Below, one piece after another: positions 34,752-43,656 of a stretch of 49,679 nt of DNA. Origin of the DNA: Actinoplanes sp. KI2 (GTDB taxonomy: Bacteria > Actinomycetota > Actinomycetes > Mycobacteriales > Micromonosporaceae); the NCBI RefSeq assembly GCF_025630775.1, contig NZ_JAOSZE010000064.1:1-49679 (forward strand). Reading direction: 5' to 3'. The position numbers and the translations under genes were made by a program. The notes beneath the pieces are model-generated. The model saw nothing but the letters and a program-made list of their open reading frames with translations, was not told the DNA's origin and did not search any database. The number at the start of each line of letters is the position of its first letter. Position 1 is the first letter of the stretch.

Positions 34752-35777
34752 ATGGCAGCAGCACAGAAGCGGGCCCTGATTACCGGCGTCACGGGCCAGG
34801 ACGGGCTCTACCTAGCGGAGCTCCTGATCGGCAAGGGATATCAGGTATTCGGATTGATCCGCGGGCAGAACAACCCCAAGCGGGAAATGGTCGAGCATTT
34901 GCTGCCGGCCGTTGAGCTGCTCGAAGGCGACCTGGGCGACATGACGTCATTGGTCGAGGCGGTCAACTACTGCCAGCCGGACGAGGTCTACAACCTCGCT
35001 GCCATTTCGTTCGTGGCGTTCTCGTTCAAGCAGCCGGAACACACCGGAAACATCACCGGTCTCGGCGCGCTGCGCCTGCTCGACGCGATCCGTATCGTCG
35101 ACGAGGGCAAGGGCCGGATCCGCTATTACCAGGCGTCGACCAGCGAGCTGTTCGGTAAGGTCCGGGAGACCCCGCAGACCGAGCTGACCCCGTTCCACCC
35201 GCGCAGCCCGTACGGCGTGGCCAAGGCCTACGCGCACCACATGACGGTCAACTACCGCGAGTCGTACAACCTGCACGCCTCGTGCGGCATCCTGTTCAAC
35301 CACGAGTCCCCGCGGCGTGGCCACGAGTTCGTGACCCGGAAGATCACCAGCGCAGTGGCCCGGATCAAGCTGGGGCTGCAGGACTCCATCTCGCTCGGCA
35401 ACCTCGACTCGAAGCGGGACTGGGGCTTCGCCGGCGACTACGTCCGGGGCATGTGGGCGATGCTGCAGCAGGACGAGCCGGGCGACTACGTCCTGGCTAC
35501 CGGCGAGACCCACTCGATCCAGGAGTTCCTCGATCTAGCCTTCGCGGCGGTCGGCATCGAGGACTGGAAGCCCTACGTCAAGCAGGACCCCCGCTTCATG
35601 CGCCCGGCCGAGGTCGACCTGCTGCATGGCGACGCAACCAAGGCGAAGAAGGTTCTGGGCTGGGAGCCCGAGGTCTCGTTCCCCGAGCTCGTGCAGATGA
35701 TGGTCGAGAACGACCTGCAGATCGAGGGCGCCCGCGTCCCGCGGCAGTTCCTGCCGTCGACGAGCCTAGTTCGGTGA
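34752..35777 (+). CDS. gmd: GDP-mannose 4,6-dehydratase
   Basis: 341 residues, the family's length. Converts GDP-D-mannose to GDP-4-keto-6-deoxy-D-mannose using bound NADP. Visible: nucleotide-binding GVTGQDGLYLAELL, the EVYNLAAISFVAFSF segment, the active-site Ser/Thr in YYQASTSELFGK, YxxxK in SPYGVAKAYAHH, and the GMD-typical NHESPRRGHEFVTRKIT and GNLDSKRDWGFAGDYVRGMW. It opens the operon gmd - leader - flippase - polymerase - two glycosyltransferases - rmd, all on the plus strand. Together with rmd at the far end of the same operon it should make GDP-D-rhamnose. Confidence 0.95.
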   Translation: MAAAQKRALITGVTGQDGLYLAELLIGKGYQVFGLIRGQNNPKREMVEHLLPAVELLEGDLGDMTSLVEAVNYCQPDEVYNLAAISFVAFSFKQPEHTGNITGLGALRLLDAIRIVDEGKGRIRYYQASTSELFGKVRETPQTELTPFHPRSPYGVAKAYAHHMTVNYRESYNLHASCGILFNHESPRRGHEFVTRKITSAVARIKLGLQDSISLGNLDSKRDWGFAGDYVRGMWAMLQQDEPGDYVLATGETHSIQEFLDLAFAAVGIEDWKPYVKQDPRFMRPAEVDLLHGDATKAKKVLGWEPEVSFPELVQMMVENDLQIEGARVPRQFLPSTSLVR

Positions 35778-35782
35778 GGTCG

Positions 35783-35824
35783 ATGTCCGCCGTTGACGCC
35801 CCCCTCAACCGCGTGACCGCATGA
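35783..35824 (+). CDS. 13-residue leader ORF coupled to the flippase gene
   Basis: MSAVDAPLNRVTA, with GAGG 3 bases upstream of its ATG; the GAGG overlaps the end of gmd. Its stop forms an ATGA overlap with the start of the flippase gene, which has no RBS of its own. A short translated ORF that delivers ribosomes to the next start would explain this. It has no recognisable function as a peptide. Confidence 0.4.
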   Translation: MSAVDAPLNRVTA

Positions 35825-37263
35825 GCCAAACCCGGAGAATCCTGAAGAACGCGACTGCGTTGTACGTGGCCGAGGTCGTTGCCCGGGCGACGTTGCTCAT
35901 TCAGTTGGTTCTGGTGGCTCGGACACTCGGGGCCACGGAATACGGTAAACAGGCTCTCGTCCTGTCGGTCCTGGCGATCGCCGCGAACTTCACGGACTTC
36001 GGCTTCAGCCTGCTCGGCGTCAAATTGATCGCGGCCAATCCGCAGGAGATCAATCGCATCGGCTCCGGGATGCTGGTCATCAAGGTCGCGGTGGGCATCG
36101 TGACGGCCCTGGCCATCATCGCGTTCGTGATCGTGACGCCGGTGCCGGCCGACCTCACCTGGATGTACATCCTTAGCGCCCTGACGCTGATCACGACCGC
36201 GTACACCACCAGCATGTCCTCGATCTTCCGCGGACACGAGATCATGCAGTACGACGCCTACGGCCGGATCGGCATCGCCGTTCTGACCACCTCGCTGGGG
36301 GCGCTGCTGCTGGCGATGGGCTACGGCATCGTGGCCATGGTCGCGATGACGTCGGCTCTGACTGTTGTCAATGCGTTGTACATGTATTGGATCAACAGTC
36401 GGCGGAAGCTCTTCCGTTTCCGGCGGCCCGACAACAATCAGGAGATCATCGATCTCTTCAAGCTGTCTCTGCCGTTCGTGACGCTGACGGTTCTCGTGGC
36501 CATCAGCTATCGGGTGGACACCGTTATCCTGGGACTGTTCGAAACGACCGACGCGGTCGGGCAATACAATGCCGGCTACCGGATCTTCGAGCTCTTCCTG
36601 ATCGTGCCGGCCATCTTCGCCGGTGTGCTGCTGCCGGCAACCTCGGCCCGTCTCCACACCGACACGGCGGCGGTACAGACCCTGACCATGACGGCGGTCA
36701 GGTATTTCAGCTATCTGTGCTTCCCGCTCGCGGTCGGGCTGTCGTTGCTGGCCGGGCCGATCATCACCATGTTCTACGGCAGCAAATACCCGGACAGCAT
36801 CGTTGTCCTGCAGGTGATGAGCTTCACCCTCATTCCCGCGTTCATCGCGCACATCACCGCCAATGTCTTTCACGCCAGCAGCCGGCCGCAGCTCAACACG
36901 TACATCGCGTTGTTCAGCGTGATTTTCAACGTTGCCGTCAATCTGCTCCTCATTCCGATGTTCGGCTTGGTCGGAGCGGCGATCACCAGCGTTGCCACGC
37001 AGTTGGCCGTCCTGGTGATCGGTGCGACATTGATCAACCGCCACATCTTCGCGCTCCCTTACTGGCGCGTTCTGTGGCGTCCGATAGTGGCCAGCCTGGT
37101 CATGGCGGCCGGCATGCTGCTCTATCGGAGCGTTTGGCTCGTGCCTGTCTACACGCTTGTATATGTGGTCGCCCTGTATGCCTTGCGCGGATTCACCGAG
37201 CGAGATCGGGAAATGCTGCGGGCTGCGCTGCCTCAGCGTCGGACCGGAGCTGTGGCGCGATGA
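35821..37263 (+). CDS. Wzx-type polysaccharide flippase (MOP superfamily)
   Basis: 480 residues, strongly hydrophobic, with about 12-14 membrane segments. The N-terminus (ILKNATALYVAEVVARATLL, ARTLGATEYGKQALVLSVLA) is the standard start of Polysacc_synt proteins, and the middle (ISYRVDTVILGLFETTDAVG, QYNAGYRIFELFLIVPAIFA) and the C-terminal half (GSKYPDSIVVLQVMSFTLIP) agree. It should flip undecaprenyl-linked repeat units to the outer face. It overlaps the leader ORF by ATGA and is followed 38 bp later by the polymerase. Confidence 0.92.
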   Translation: MSQTRRILKNATALYVAEVVARATLLIQLVLVARTLGATEYGKQALVLSVLAIAANFTDFGFSLLGVKLIAANPQEINRIGSGMLVIKVAVGIVTALAIIAFVIVTPVPADLTWMYILSALTLITTAYTTSMSSIFRGHEIMQYDAYGRIGIAVLTTSLGALLLAMGYGIVAMVAMTSALTVVNALYMYWINSRRKLFRFRRPDNNQEIIDLFKLSLPFVTLTVLVAISYRVDTVILGLFETTDAVGQYNAGYRIFELFLIVPAIFAGVLLPATSARLHTDTAAVQTLTMTAVRYFSYLCFPLAVGLSLLAGPIITMFYGSKYPDSIVVLQVMSFTLIPAFIAHITANVFHASSRPQLNTYIALFSVIFNVAVNLLLIPMFGLVGAAITSVATQLAVLVIGATLINRHIFALPYWRVLWRPIVASLVMAAGMLLYRSVWLVPVYTLVYVVALYALRGFTERDREMLRAALPQRRTGAVAR

Positions 37264-37300
37264 TCGCCACGGCTCCGGCCAAGTCAAGATTGGGACTGCA

Positions 37301-38872
37301 GTGTTGAAATCAATGGCGCGAGAGCTGCGCTCCGCGGTTCCCACCTCGGGGCGCAGCCGGTCGGCGATCATTTCCGACGCGCTGTTCGTGGCCGGCCTCG
37401 TGCTGACCGCAGTGATCATGGCCTGGGATCGGGTGCCGCACATCGTGGCGCATCCTCCCTACTTCGCCCTCGTGGACAGCCGCGGGCTCGCGCCACAAGA
37501 GCTGCTCGCGTTCCTTCTCTTGCTGCAGCGCGGTCTCGTCATGGCCTGGGACCGGATCCGCAGGAACGGCGGGGCCTGGCCGAGCGTCGGCCTGACCCTG
37601 GCTTTCGGCCTGCTGGCGGTCGCCACCGGCGTGGCGGCCCTGACCGCCTTCAACTTCAAGGTCGCGGTCATCGCGTCGCTGGTCTTCTGCTTCGCGCTCG
37701 GGCGGGGCTGGCTGCTGGCGCAGTACGTCCGCGAGCGCGAGCTCAAAATGTTCGAAAACGTCGTGCTTTGGGTGCTCGCCGTGACGATCGTGCTCGGCTA
37801 CTTCCAGTTCCTCGGCGACGTCTACGGTCTCTCGCAGTCGTGGACGCAACTCCTGCCGCAGTACAACAGCACCACCGGCGCGTACCCGTTCCCCCGGGTG
37901 CAGTCGTTCGCGCTCGAGCCGCTGTACCTCGGTCACTGGATGTTCCTGCCGCTCGGCATCCTTCTGACCCGCTACTGGCGCACCCGAAAGGCCTCGGCCT
38001 TCGAGCAGATCCTGCTGGTGCTTGCCCTCGGCCTCTTCCTGCTCACGCTGTCGCGGGGCGCGATGCTGGGTCTGGCCCTGGCTGTCTTCGCGATCTTCGT
38101 CGTCGGCCGGTCCTGGCGCCCCCTGCTGTACGTGGCCCGGAACGGTGTGTTCGCGGTCCTGCTCGTCGCCGGGCTGCTCCTGCTGGCCAGCTCCGCGCAC
38201 GACAACAAGACAGCGGAATCCGCCGCGACGACGGCCGCGCCGAACCCGTCGTCCCCCTCCACCCCGGCCAGCCCCGCCCCCACCGCCCCCACCGCGCCGA
38301 CGAAGCCGGACGTGGTCGGCTCGTTCACCGGCCATGCCCTGGACGTCAACGACCCCTCGGCCCAGACCCGGTACGACCTCTGGCCGCAGACCATCAAGAT
38401 CTTCATCCACCATCCGTTCACCGGAGTCGGCTTCAACAACGCGCGCCTGCTGCTGCACGACGGCTCCGCCTCCACCTCGGTGGCCGAGGCGAACGCGTTG
38501 CAGCCGGTGAACAACGACTACCTGACCTTCCTCAGCGAGCTGGGAGTGGTCGGCGTTCTGCTGGCGCTGCCCCTGGTCTGGCTGGTACTCAAGGCTATGT
38601 GGGGGGTCGCGCGGACCCGGCTCGACCACCTGTCGAGTCCCTACGCGTTCGCCCTGGTGGGCATGGCCTTCGAGGCCAACGCCTTCCAGTCGTTGTCGCT
38701 GTTGCGGACCTGGGTGGTCGTCGGCCTGCTGATCGCCGGAGCGCGGCTGATGCGGGAGCGGCCGGCCGTGGCCGACACCTCGGACGACCTGGCCGAGACG
38801 GTGATCCTCAACCGGTCCCTCGCGGACACCACCGTCCTCGACCGCGGATCGGTGGGTTCGAAGACCGCATGA
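37301..38872 (+). CDS. O-antigen-ligase/Wzy-type polymerase with a Pro/Thr/Ala-rich loop
   Basis: About 523 residues from a GTG at 37301 (ATG 37313 also fits). Roughly ten membrane segments. The Wzy_C-type region contains PFPRVQSFALEPLYLGHWMF, LFLLTLSRGAMLGLALAVFA and the large outer loop with PQTIKIFIHHPFTGVGFNNA and NALQPVNNDYLTFLSELGVV. In that loop, residues about 300-335 form a low-complexity stretch (AAPNPSSPSTPASPAPTAPT) unusual for the family. It should polymerise lipid-linked units or ligate the chain. The cytoplasmic C-terminal tail carries repeated Thr-Val/Asp motifs (AETVILNR, DTTVLDRG). Its stop overlaps the next gene by ATGA. Confidence 0.88.
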   Translation: MLKSMARELRSAVPTSGRSRSAIISDALFVAGLVLTAVIMAWDRVPHIVAHPPYFALVDSRGLAPQELLAFLLLLQRGLVMAWDRIRRNGGAWPSVGLTLAFGLLAVATGVAALTAFNFKVAVIASLVFCFALGRGWLLAQYVRERELKMFENVVLWVLAVTIVLGYFQFLGDVYGLSQSWTQLLPQYNSTTGAYPFPRVQSFALEPLYLGHWMFLPLGILLTRYWRTRKASAFEQILLVLALGLFLLTLSRGAMLGLALAVFAIFVVGRSWRPLLYVARNGVFAVLLVAGLLLLASSAHDNKTAESAATTAAPNPSSPSTPASPAPTAPTAPTKPDVVGSFTGHALDVNDPSAQTRYDLWPQTIKIFIHHPFTGVGFNNARLLLHDGSASTSVAEANALQPVNNDYLTFLSELGVVGVLLALPLVWLVLKAMWGVARTRLDHLSSPYAFALVGMAFEANAFQSLSLLRTWVVVGLLIAGARLMRERPAVADTSDDLAETVILNRSLADTTVLDRGSVGSKTA

Positions 38873-39984
38873 GAATTGTCATCGACGGGCGAATGCTGTC
38901 CTGGACCGGCATCGGCCGGTACACCCACGCCCTGCTGGAAGGGCTGGAGGCGATCGACCGGTCCAACGAGTACGTGGTTCTGATGCGCCAGGACGACTGG
39001 ACGAGGTGGAAGCCGCAGGAGAGCAACTTCCGGCGGGTCGAGTGCAACATCGACCCGTACTCGCCGGCCGAGCAGGCCACGCTGCCCAGGGTCCTGCGCG
39101 ACCTGGCCCCGGACGTCGTGCATTTCGTGACTCCCAACGCGGCCGCCCTCTACCGCGGCACCAAGGTGGTCACGATCCACGACCTGACCTTGCTCGATTT
39201 CGACACCAGCCGGGGATCGCTGCCGAAGCGCCTCGCCGGCAAGCTCAAGCGTTACCCGTTCCGCCGGATCTTCCTGATGCAGCTGGCCAGCGCCACGCAC
39301 ATCGTCACAGACACCGGATACGTCCGGGATCAGCTGATCCAGCGCTTCCAGGTCGATCCGGCCAAGGTCTCGGCGGTCTGGATCGCCGCCGACTCGATCC
39401 ACCTGGCCGAGGCCAAGGAGGAGAGTGTCGACGGCCTGTCGGCGTCGGACTCGCTCATCCTGTATGTCGGCAACTATTTCCCGTACAAGAATGTCCGACT
39501 GCTCATCGAGTCGCTGGCTCTGGTGGCGCGCAGCCGCCCGGACGTGAAGCTGGTGCTGGCCGGCAAGGCTGCCGAGTACAAGGACGACCTGCTCGCGCTG
39601 GCCGCGTCGCTGAACGTGGCCGACCGGATCGTCATGCCCGGCTTCATCAGCGACGGCCAGCTCAAATGGCTGTACCAGAATTCCGCGATGTACGTGTACC
39701 CGTCGCTGTCCGAGGGATTCGGGTTGCAGGGGCTCGAGGCGATGGCGCAGGGGCTGCCGGTGCTCTCCTCGACCGCGACCTGCCTGCCTGAGGTATACGG
39801 GGACGCGGCCCTGTATTTCGACCCGCATTCGGCCGGAGACCTGGCGCAGAAGATCGCCGACCTGCTGGCAAGGCCGGAACTCGCGACCGAGATGGCGGCC
39901 CGGGGATACGCGCGCCTGCCGATGTTCTCGTGGCGGGCGACCGCGGAGGCGACCCATCAGATCTACCTGGAGGCCGTTCAGTGA
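38869..39984 (+). CDS. GT4 glycosyltransferase
   Basis: 371 residues, GT-B fold. N-terminal domain starts MRIVIDGRMLSWTGIGRYTH; C-terminal nucleotide-sugar domain shows LILYVGNYFPYKNVRLLIES, VKLVLAGKAAEYKDDLLALA, MPGFISDGQLKWLYQNSAMY and the family motif VYPSLSEGFGLQGLEAMAQG with its ExxxxxxxE pattern (E in SEGFGLQGLE). It probably adds a sugar to the lipid-linked repeat unit using GDP-mannose or GDP-D-rhamnose (inference from context). It overlaps the genes before (ATGA) and after (GTGA). Confidence 0.92.
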   Translation: MRIVIDGRMLSWTGIGRYTHALLEGLEAIDRSNEYVVLMRQDDWTRWKPQESNFRRVECNIDPYSPAEQATLPRVLRDLAPDVVHFVTPNAAALYRGTKVVTIHDLTLLDFDTSRGSLPKRLAGKLKRYPFRRIFLMQLASATHIVTDTGYVRDQLIQRFQVDPAKVSAVWIAADSIHLAEAKEESVDGLSASDSLILYVGNYFPYKNVRLLIESLALVARSRPDVKLVLAGKAAEYKDDLLALAASLNVADRIVMPGFISDGQLKWLYQNSAMYVYPSLSEGFGLQGLEAMAQGLPVLSSTATCLPEVYGDAALYFDPHSAGDLAQKIADLLARPELATEMAARGYARLPMFSWRATAEATHQIYLEAVQ

Positions 39985-41138
39985 CGCCGTTGAGAGTGTT
40001 CGTCGAGGGCACGCCCCTCTTCCGGCAGCGCACCGGCGTGGGTCAATACACGAAGTATCTTCTCGAAGCCCTCTTCCGGCTCGACGAGGAGAACCAGTAC
40101 ACCATCTACGCGTTCGGGTTCCTGGGGCGTGGAACAGACACCAGGCCGATCCCCGAGACGTCGCGCGTTGGTTACCGCTTCATCCGATACATGCACCTCA
40201 AGGCGTACAACGCGGTCGTCCGGAAGCTGACGGCTCCGCCCATCGACATCATGGTGGGCAGCCGGCCCGACCTGTTCATCTTCCCCGACTTCGTACGCCA
40301 CCCGCTGCCGCTCGGCAGCCCCGCGATCACGGTGATCTACGACCTTTCGTTCGTTCTGCACCCCGAACACGTGGCCGCTCGGAATCGTCGGTACCTCACC
40401 CGGTACGTCCCGCAAACGATCGAGAAATCTCAGCACATCGTCACGATCTCGGAGAACTCCAAGAGAGAGATCGTGGAGTACTACGGGACCGATCCGGCCA
40501 AGATCTCGATCGTCAGCCCGGCCATCGACCACAGCGTCTTCTACCCCCGCCCCGCGAGCGAGATCGGAGCGGTGGCCGGGAAGTACCACATCGCCAAGCC
40601 GTACATCCTGTACACGGGGACGCTCGAGCCGCGAAAGAACATCCGCAGCATCCTGGACGCTTACGCGAAGCTGCCGGAGCACGTGCGCGCGTCCTATTCC
40701 CTGGTGCTGGCCGGCGGCAAGGGCTGGCTCGACGAGAGCATCCAGAACCGGCTCGACGAGCTGCAGCACCTGGACATCATCACCACCGGATACGTCCCGG
40801 ACGAGGATCTGCCTGCGCTGTACAGCGGCGCCTCGGTGTTCGTGTACCCGTCGCTGTACGAGGGGTATGGGATGCCGCCCCTGGAGGCGATGGCCTGTGA
40901 CACCCCGGTGATCGTGGCGAACAACTCGTCCCTGCCCGAGGTCGTCGGCGACGCGGGCCTGCTGGTCGACGCCCACGACGTCGATTCCCTGGCGCAGCAC
41001 ATGGAGAAGGTCCTCGGTGACCCGGCCCTGGCCGACGAGCTGCGCCGCCGAGGGCTGGTACGCGCGAAGGCCTCGAACTGGGAGGAGAGCGCGCGGCGGC
41101 TCCTGGCCGTGATCAGCGAGGTCGGTGCGCGACGATGA
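39981..41138 (+). CDS. GT4 glycosyltransferase
   Basis: 385 residues from a GTG at 39981 that overlaps the previous stop as GTGA. Same GT-B layout as its neighbour: RVFVEGTPLFRQRTGVGQYT at the N-terminus, YILYTGTLEPRKNIRSILDA, LVLAGGKGWLDESIQNRLDE, TTGYVPDEDLPALYSGASVF and VYPSLYEGYGMPPLEAMACD. Related to mannosyl/rhamnosyl transferases of polysaccharide loci. Its stop overlaps the rmd start (ATGA). The two adjacent GT4 genes are distinct in sequence and likely add different residues of the repeat. Confidence 0.92.
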   Translation: MTPLRVFVEGTPLFRQRTGVGQYTKYLLEALFRLDEENQYTIYAFGFLGRGTDTRPIPETSRVGYRFIRYMHLKAYNAVVRKLTAPPIDIMVGSRPDLFIFPDFVRHPLPLGSPAITVIYDLSFVLHPEHVAARNRRYLTRYVPQTIEKSQHIVTISENSKREIVEYYGTDPAKISIVSPAIDHSVFYPRPASEIGAVAGKYHIAKPYILYTGTLEPRKNIRSILDAYAKLPEHVRASYSLVLAGGKGWLDESIQNRLDELQHLDIITTGYVPDEDLPALYSGASVFVYPSLYEGYGMPPLEAMACDTPVIVANNSSLPEVVGDAGLLVDAHDVDSLAQHMEKVLGDPALADELRRRGLVRAKASNWEESARRLLAVISEVGARR

Positions 41139-42061
41139 CGGCTCTGGTGACGGGCGCCACCGGGTTCGCCGGCGCCCACCTGATGGAGGCGCTCCGGCAG
41201 GGTGCGGTCGAAGCCTACGGGACCTCCCTGTCGGGCGGCGCCGACGCCCGCACACGGCAAACCGACCTGACGGATTACGACGCGGTGGTCGGGCTGCTGG
41301 ACGAGCTGCGGCCGGACACCATCTTCCACCTGGCCGCCTTCGCCTCACCGGCGCTGTCGTTCAAGGAGCCGGTGGAGGCGGTGACGTCCACCCTGGCGAT
41401 GCAGATCAACCTGTTCCAGGCCTGCCTCGCCCTGCGGATCAAGCCCCGCATCGTGGTCGTCAGCAGCGGTCAGATCTACGGGATGACCGACGCCGCGCGG
41501 CTGCCGCTGGCCGAGACCACGCCGCTGGACTTGCCGAGCCCGTACGCGGTGGCCAAGGTGGGCCAGGAGAATCTGGTCTCGATGTACGCGAAGCTCGGCG
41601 TCGAGTCGGTCATCGCCCGTCCGTTCAATCACATCGGGCCGGGGCAGCAGCCGGGCTATCTCGTCGCCGACCTCACCAAGCAGATCGCCGAGCTCGAACG
41701 CGACGGCGGAGAGGTGCTGCGGGTAGGCAACCTGAGCTCCAAGCGGGACTTCACCGATGTCCGGGACGTCGTGCGCGCCTACATCCTGCTGGCGGCCAAG
41801 GGCACGGTCGGCAAGGTCTACAACGTCTGCTCCGGTACGTCCCGGTCGGGGCAGGAGATCCTGGACCTGCTGCTGCGGGCCTCGGGCGCACGGATCCGCA
41901 CCGAGCAGGACCCGGCGCGCATGCGGCCGGCCGACGTCCCCGATCTCCGCGGCGACGCCACCAAGATCCGGCAGGACACCGGCTGGACCCCCGAGATCCC
42001 GATCGAACAGACCTTGGCCGACACGCTCGCCTACTGGCGTTCCCAGCCGGCCGAGCAGTAG
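41135..42061 (+). CDS. rmd: GDP-6-deoxy-D-mannose reductase (GDP-D-rhamnose synthesis)
   Basis: 308 residues, extended SDR. Nucleotide motif MTALVTGATGFAGAHLMEAL, HLAAFASPALSFKEP, active-site SSGQIYG, YxxxK in SPYAVAKVGQENLV, and the RMD-typical VIARPFNHIGPGQQPGYLVA and GNLSSKRDFTDVRDVVRAYI. These distinguish it from GDP-fucose synthase (GER/FCL), which reads differently around the substrate site. It would reduce the Gmd product to GDP-D-rhamnose. It is the last gene of the operon, followed by a strong hairpin. Confidence 0.85.
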   Translation: MTALVTGATGFAGAHLMEALRQGAVEAYGTSLSGGADARTRQTDLTDYDAVVGLLDELRPDTIFHLAAFASPALSFKEPVEAVTSTLAMQINLFQACLALRIKPRIVVVSSGQIYGMTDAARLPLAETTPLDLPSPYAVAKVGQENLVSMYAKLGVESVIARPFNHIGPGQQPGYLVADLTKQIAELERDGGEVLRVGNLSSKRDFTDVRDVVRAYILLAAKGTVGKVYNVCSGTSRSGQEILDLLLRASGARIRTEQDPARMRPADVPDLRGDATKIRQDTGWTPEIPIEQTLADTLAYWRSQPAEQ

Positions 42062-42072
42062 CTGCCGGAACC

Positions 42073-42107
42073 GCGAACGCCGGCGGGCCCAGCCCGCCGG
42101 CGTTCGT
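42073..42107. terminator. bidirectional terminator between rmd and the convergent glycosyltransferase gene
   Basis: A 13-bp perfect stem (GAACGCCGGCGGG with CCCGCCGGCGTTC, 42075-42105), extendable by C-G and G-T, loop CCCAG, placed between stops at 42061 (plus) and 42122 (minus). Confidence 0.85.
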
Positions 42108-42121
42108 CGTACGACGCGCGG

Positions 42122-43252
42122 TCAGCCGGTCGCCCACTCGATCCATTGCGTCATGTTCGCGGCGAAGCGATTCGCCGAGAAGTTGTTCGCGTGCTGCTGG
42201 ATCGGCCACGGCGACAGCTCGCCGAGCCGGCGGACGGCGGCCGCGTACGGCCCCGGCTCGCGGCTGTCGACCAGGAAGCCGGTCTGGCCGTCGACGACCG
42301 TCTCGAGCAGGCCGCCCCGGGCCAGGCCGAGCACCGGCGTGCCGCACGCCTGGGCCTCGACCGGGATGATCCCGAAGTCCTCGTGCGCCGGGAACAGTAG
42401 CGCCCGGGCGCCCCAGTACAGCTGGCGCAGGCGCTCGCGCGGCGGCCGGACCTCGAAGGTGACCGGCACGCGAGCGGCGGCCGCCAGCTGACGCAGGCGC
42501 TGCTCCTCCGGCCCGGAACCGGCGATCACGAGCGGCAGGTCCGCCGCGTCGGCGATCTCAATCATCAGATCGAAGTTTTTGTACGGGATCCAGCGCCCCA
42601 CGCCGAGCAGATAGTCGCGCGACTGGTACTGCTCCTGCGGCGATGCCGCGGCGAAGTAGTCCACGTCGACCGGCGGGTTGATCACCACTGCCTCGCGGTT
42701 CCAGAACCGGTTGATCCGGCCCTGCACCTCGCGCGAGTTCGCGGCGTACGCGTGCACGTGCTTGCTGAGCTTGACGTCCGCCTTCTGCAGCATGCGGCGG
42801 GGCACCTTGAGCGCCGGGTGCGAGCCGCGGCCGTCGAAGTCGGGGCTCCACACGTAGCGCGCGGGCGAGTGGATGTAGCTCAGGTGCCGGGTCTCGTCCG
42901 GGTTGCCCAGCTTGACCGTGTGCGCGAAGGCGTGGCTTGACGAGATGACCACGTCGAACTTCTCGTTCGTCAGTGTCCGCCAGACCAGCGGCATCGCCGG
43001 CAGTGCCAGGGCCTTGCTCTTGGTCAATGGGGTGCGCGACATCCACGACTGGCTCAGTCGCAGCCGGTCGGTATCGACGCCATCGTCGGCCCAGAGCACC
43101 AGGCGCTCGGCGTGCGGCAGCAGGTCGGCGATGGCCAGGAACACGGCCTCGGAGCCGCCGGTGGCGCCGAACCATTCGTGCACCATCGCCACCGAGCGGT
43201 CGGCCAGCAGGGGCAGCCGGGGCAGCCGCGCTGTCTGGTCGAAGAGCGTCAC
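42122..43252 (-). CDS. GT4 glycosyltransferase (WbaZ-like)
   Basis: 376 residues from a GTG at 43252. N-terminal VAMVHEWFGATGGSEAVFLA and FDVVISSSHAFAHTVKLGNP, then HLSYIHSPARYVWSPDFDGR; the HSPxRYxW pattern is typical of the WbaZ/mannosyltransferase-like group. C-terminal domain: YLLGVGRWIPYKNFDLMIEI, LVIAGSGPEEQRLRQLAAAA and LLFPAHEDFGIIPVEAQACG with the EDFGIIPVE motif. Likely a mannosyl or deoxyhexosyl transferase for the same glycan, in a separate transcript facing the gmd-rmd operon. Confidence 0.92.
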   Translation of the reverse strand: MTLFDQTARLPRLPLLADRSVAMVHEWFGATGGSEAVFLAIADLLPHAERLVLWADDGVDTDRLRLSQSWMSRTPLTKSKALALPAMPLVWRTLTNEKFDVVISSSHAFAHTVKLGNPDETRHLSYIHSPARYVWSPDFDGRGSHPALKVPRRMLQKADVKLSKHVHAYAANSREVQGRINRFWNREAVVINPPVDVDYFAAASPQEQYQSRDYLLGVGRWIPYKNFDLMIEIADAADLPLVIAGSGPEEQRLRQLAAAARVPVTFEVRPPRERLRQLYWGARALLFPAHEDFGIIPVEAQACGTPVLGLARGGLLETVVDGQTGFLVDSREPGPYAAAVRRLGELSPWPIQQHANNFSANRFAANMTQWIEWATG

Positions 43253-43446
43253 GTCGCATCACCCGCAGCGCAAAGCCCGTCTGTCCGCATGCCTTCCCCC
43301 GTTTGCCGCACCGCCAATGGCCGGATCATTAAGGCCGCTCACGTCGGCCTTTGTCAACTCGACGCCTCGACGGGCGGCGCACAAATCGTGTTCAACGATA
43401 TGTTCGGCGGGAAGGCTGCGGGTGCCGAAATCCTCATCCGCGCAGC

Positions 43447-43656
43447 TCACGCGGCATGAGCGTATTCGTGGAGCAGGCCACCGAGCCAGGTGCCGTTCTC
43501 CCGGGCCAGGCGCAGCACCAGCCGGTGCAACGGGGCGGCGAGCCGCGCCCGATCGGCCCGGGTAAAGCGGACCTTGTCACCGTCCAGGTGCCGTTCGAGG
43601 ACCGCGATCTGATGCCGAGGCGCGAGGATCTCGGAGTCTTTGTCCCGGTTGCTCAT
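43447..43656 (-). pseudogene. IS3/IS481-like transposase remnant with internal deletion
   Basis: 69 codons from an ATG at 43656. The first part (NRDKDSEILAPRHQIAVLER then HLDGDKVRFTRADRARLAAP) is the N-terminus of the integrase-type transposases that usually read EILALRHQIAVLERQL. It then jumps to RLARENGTWLGGLLHEYA, where ARENGTWGYRRI..EL belongs about 60-80 residues further on. The middle is deleted and the C-terminal DDE core is gone. Its ATG overlaps the stop of the beta-helix gene. Confidence 0.7.

Noticed and set aside
35596..37443. 615-residue minus-strand ORF opposite the flippase
   Set aside because: Low-complexity Arg/His/Asp/Gln-rich composition, typical of an antisense frame of a hydrophobic membrane protein.
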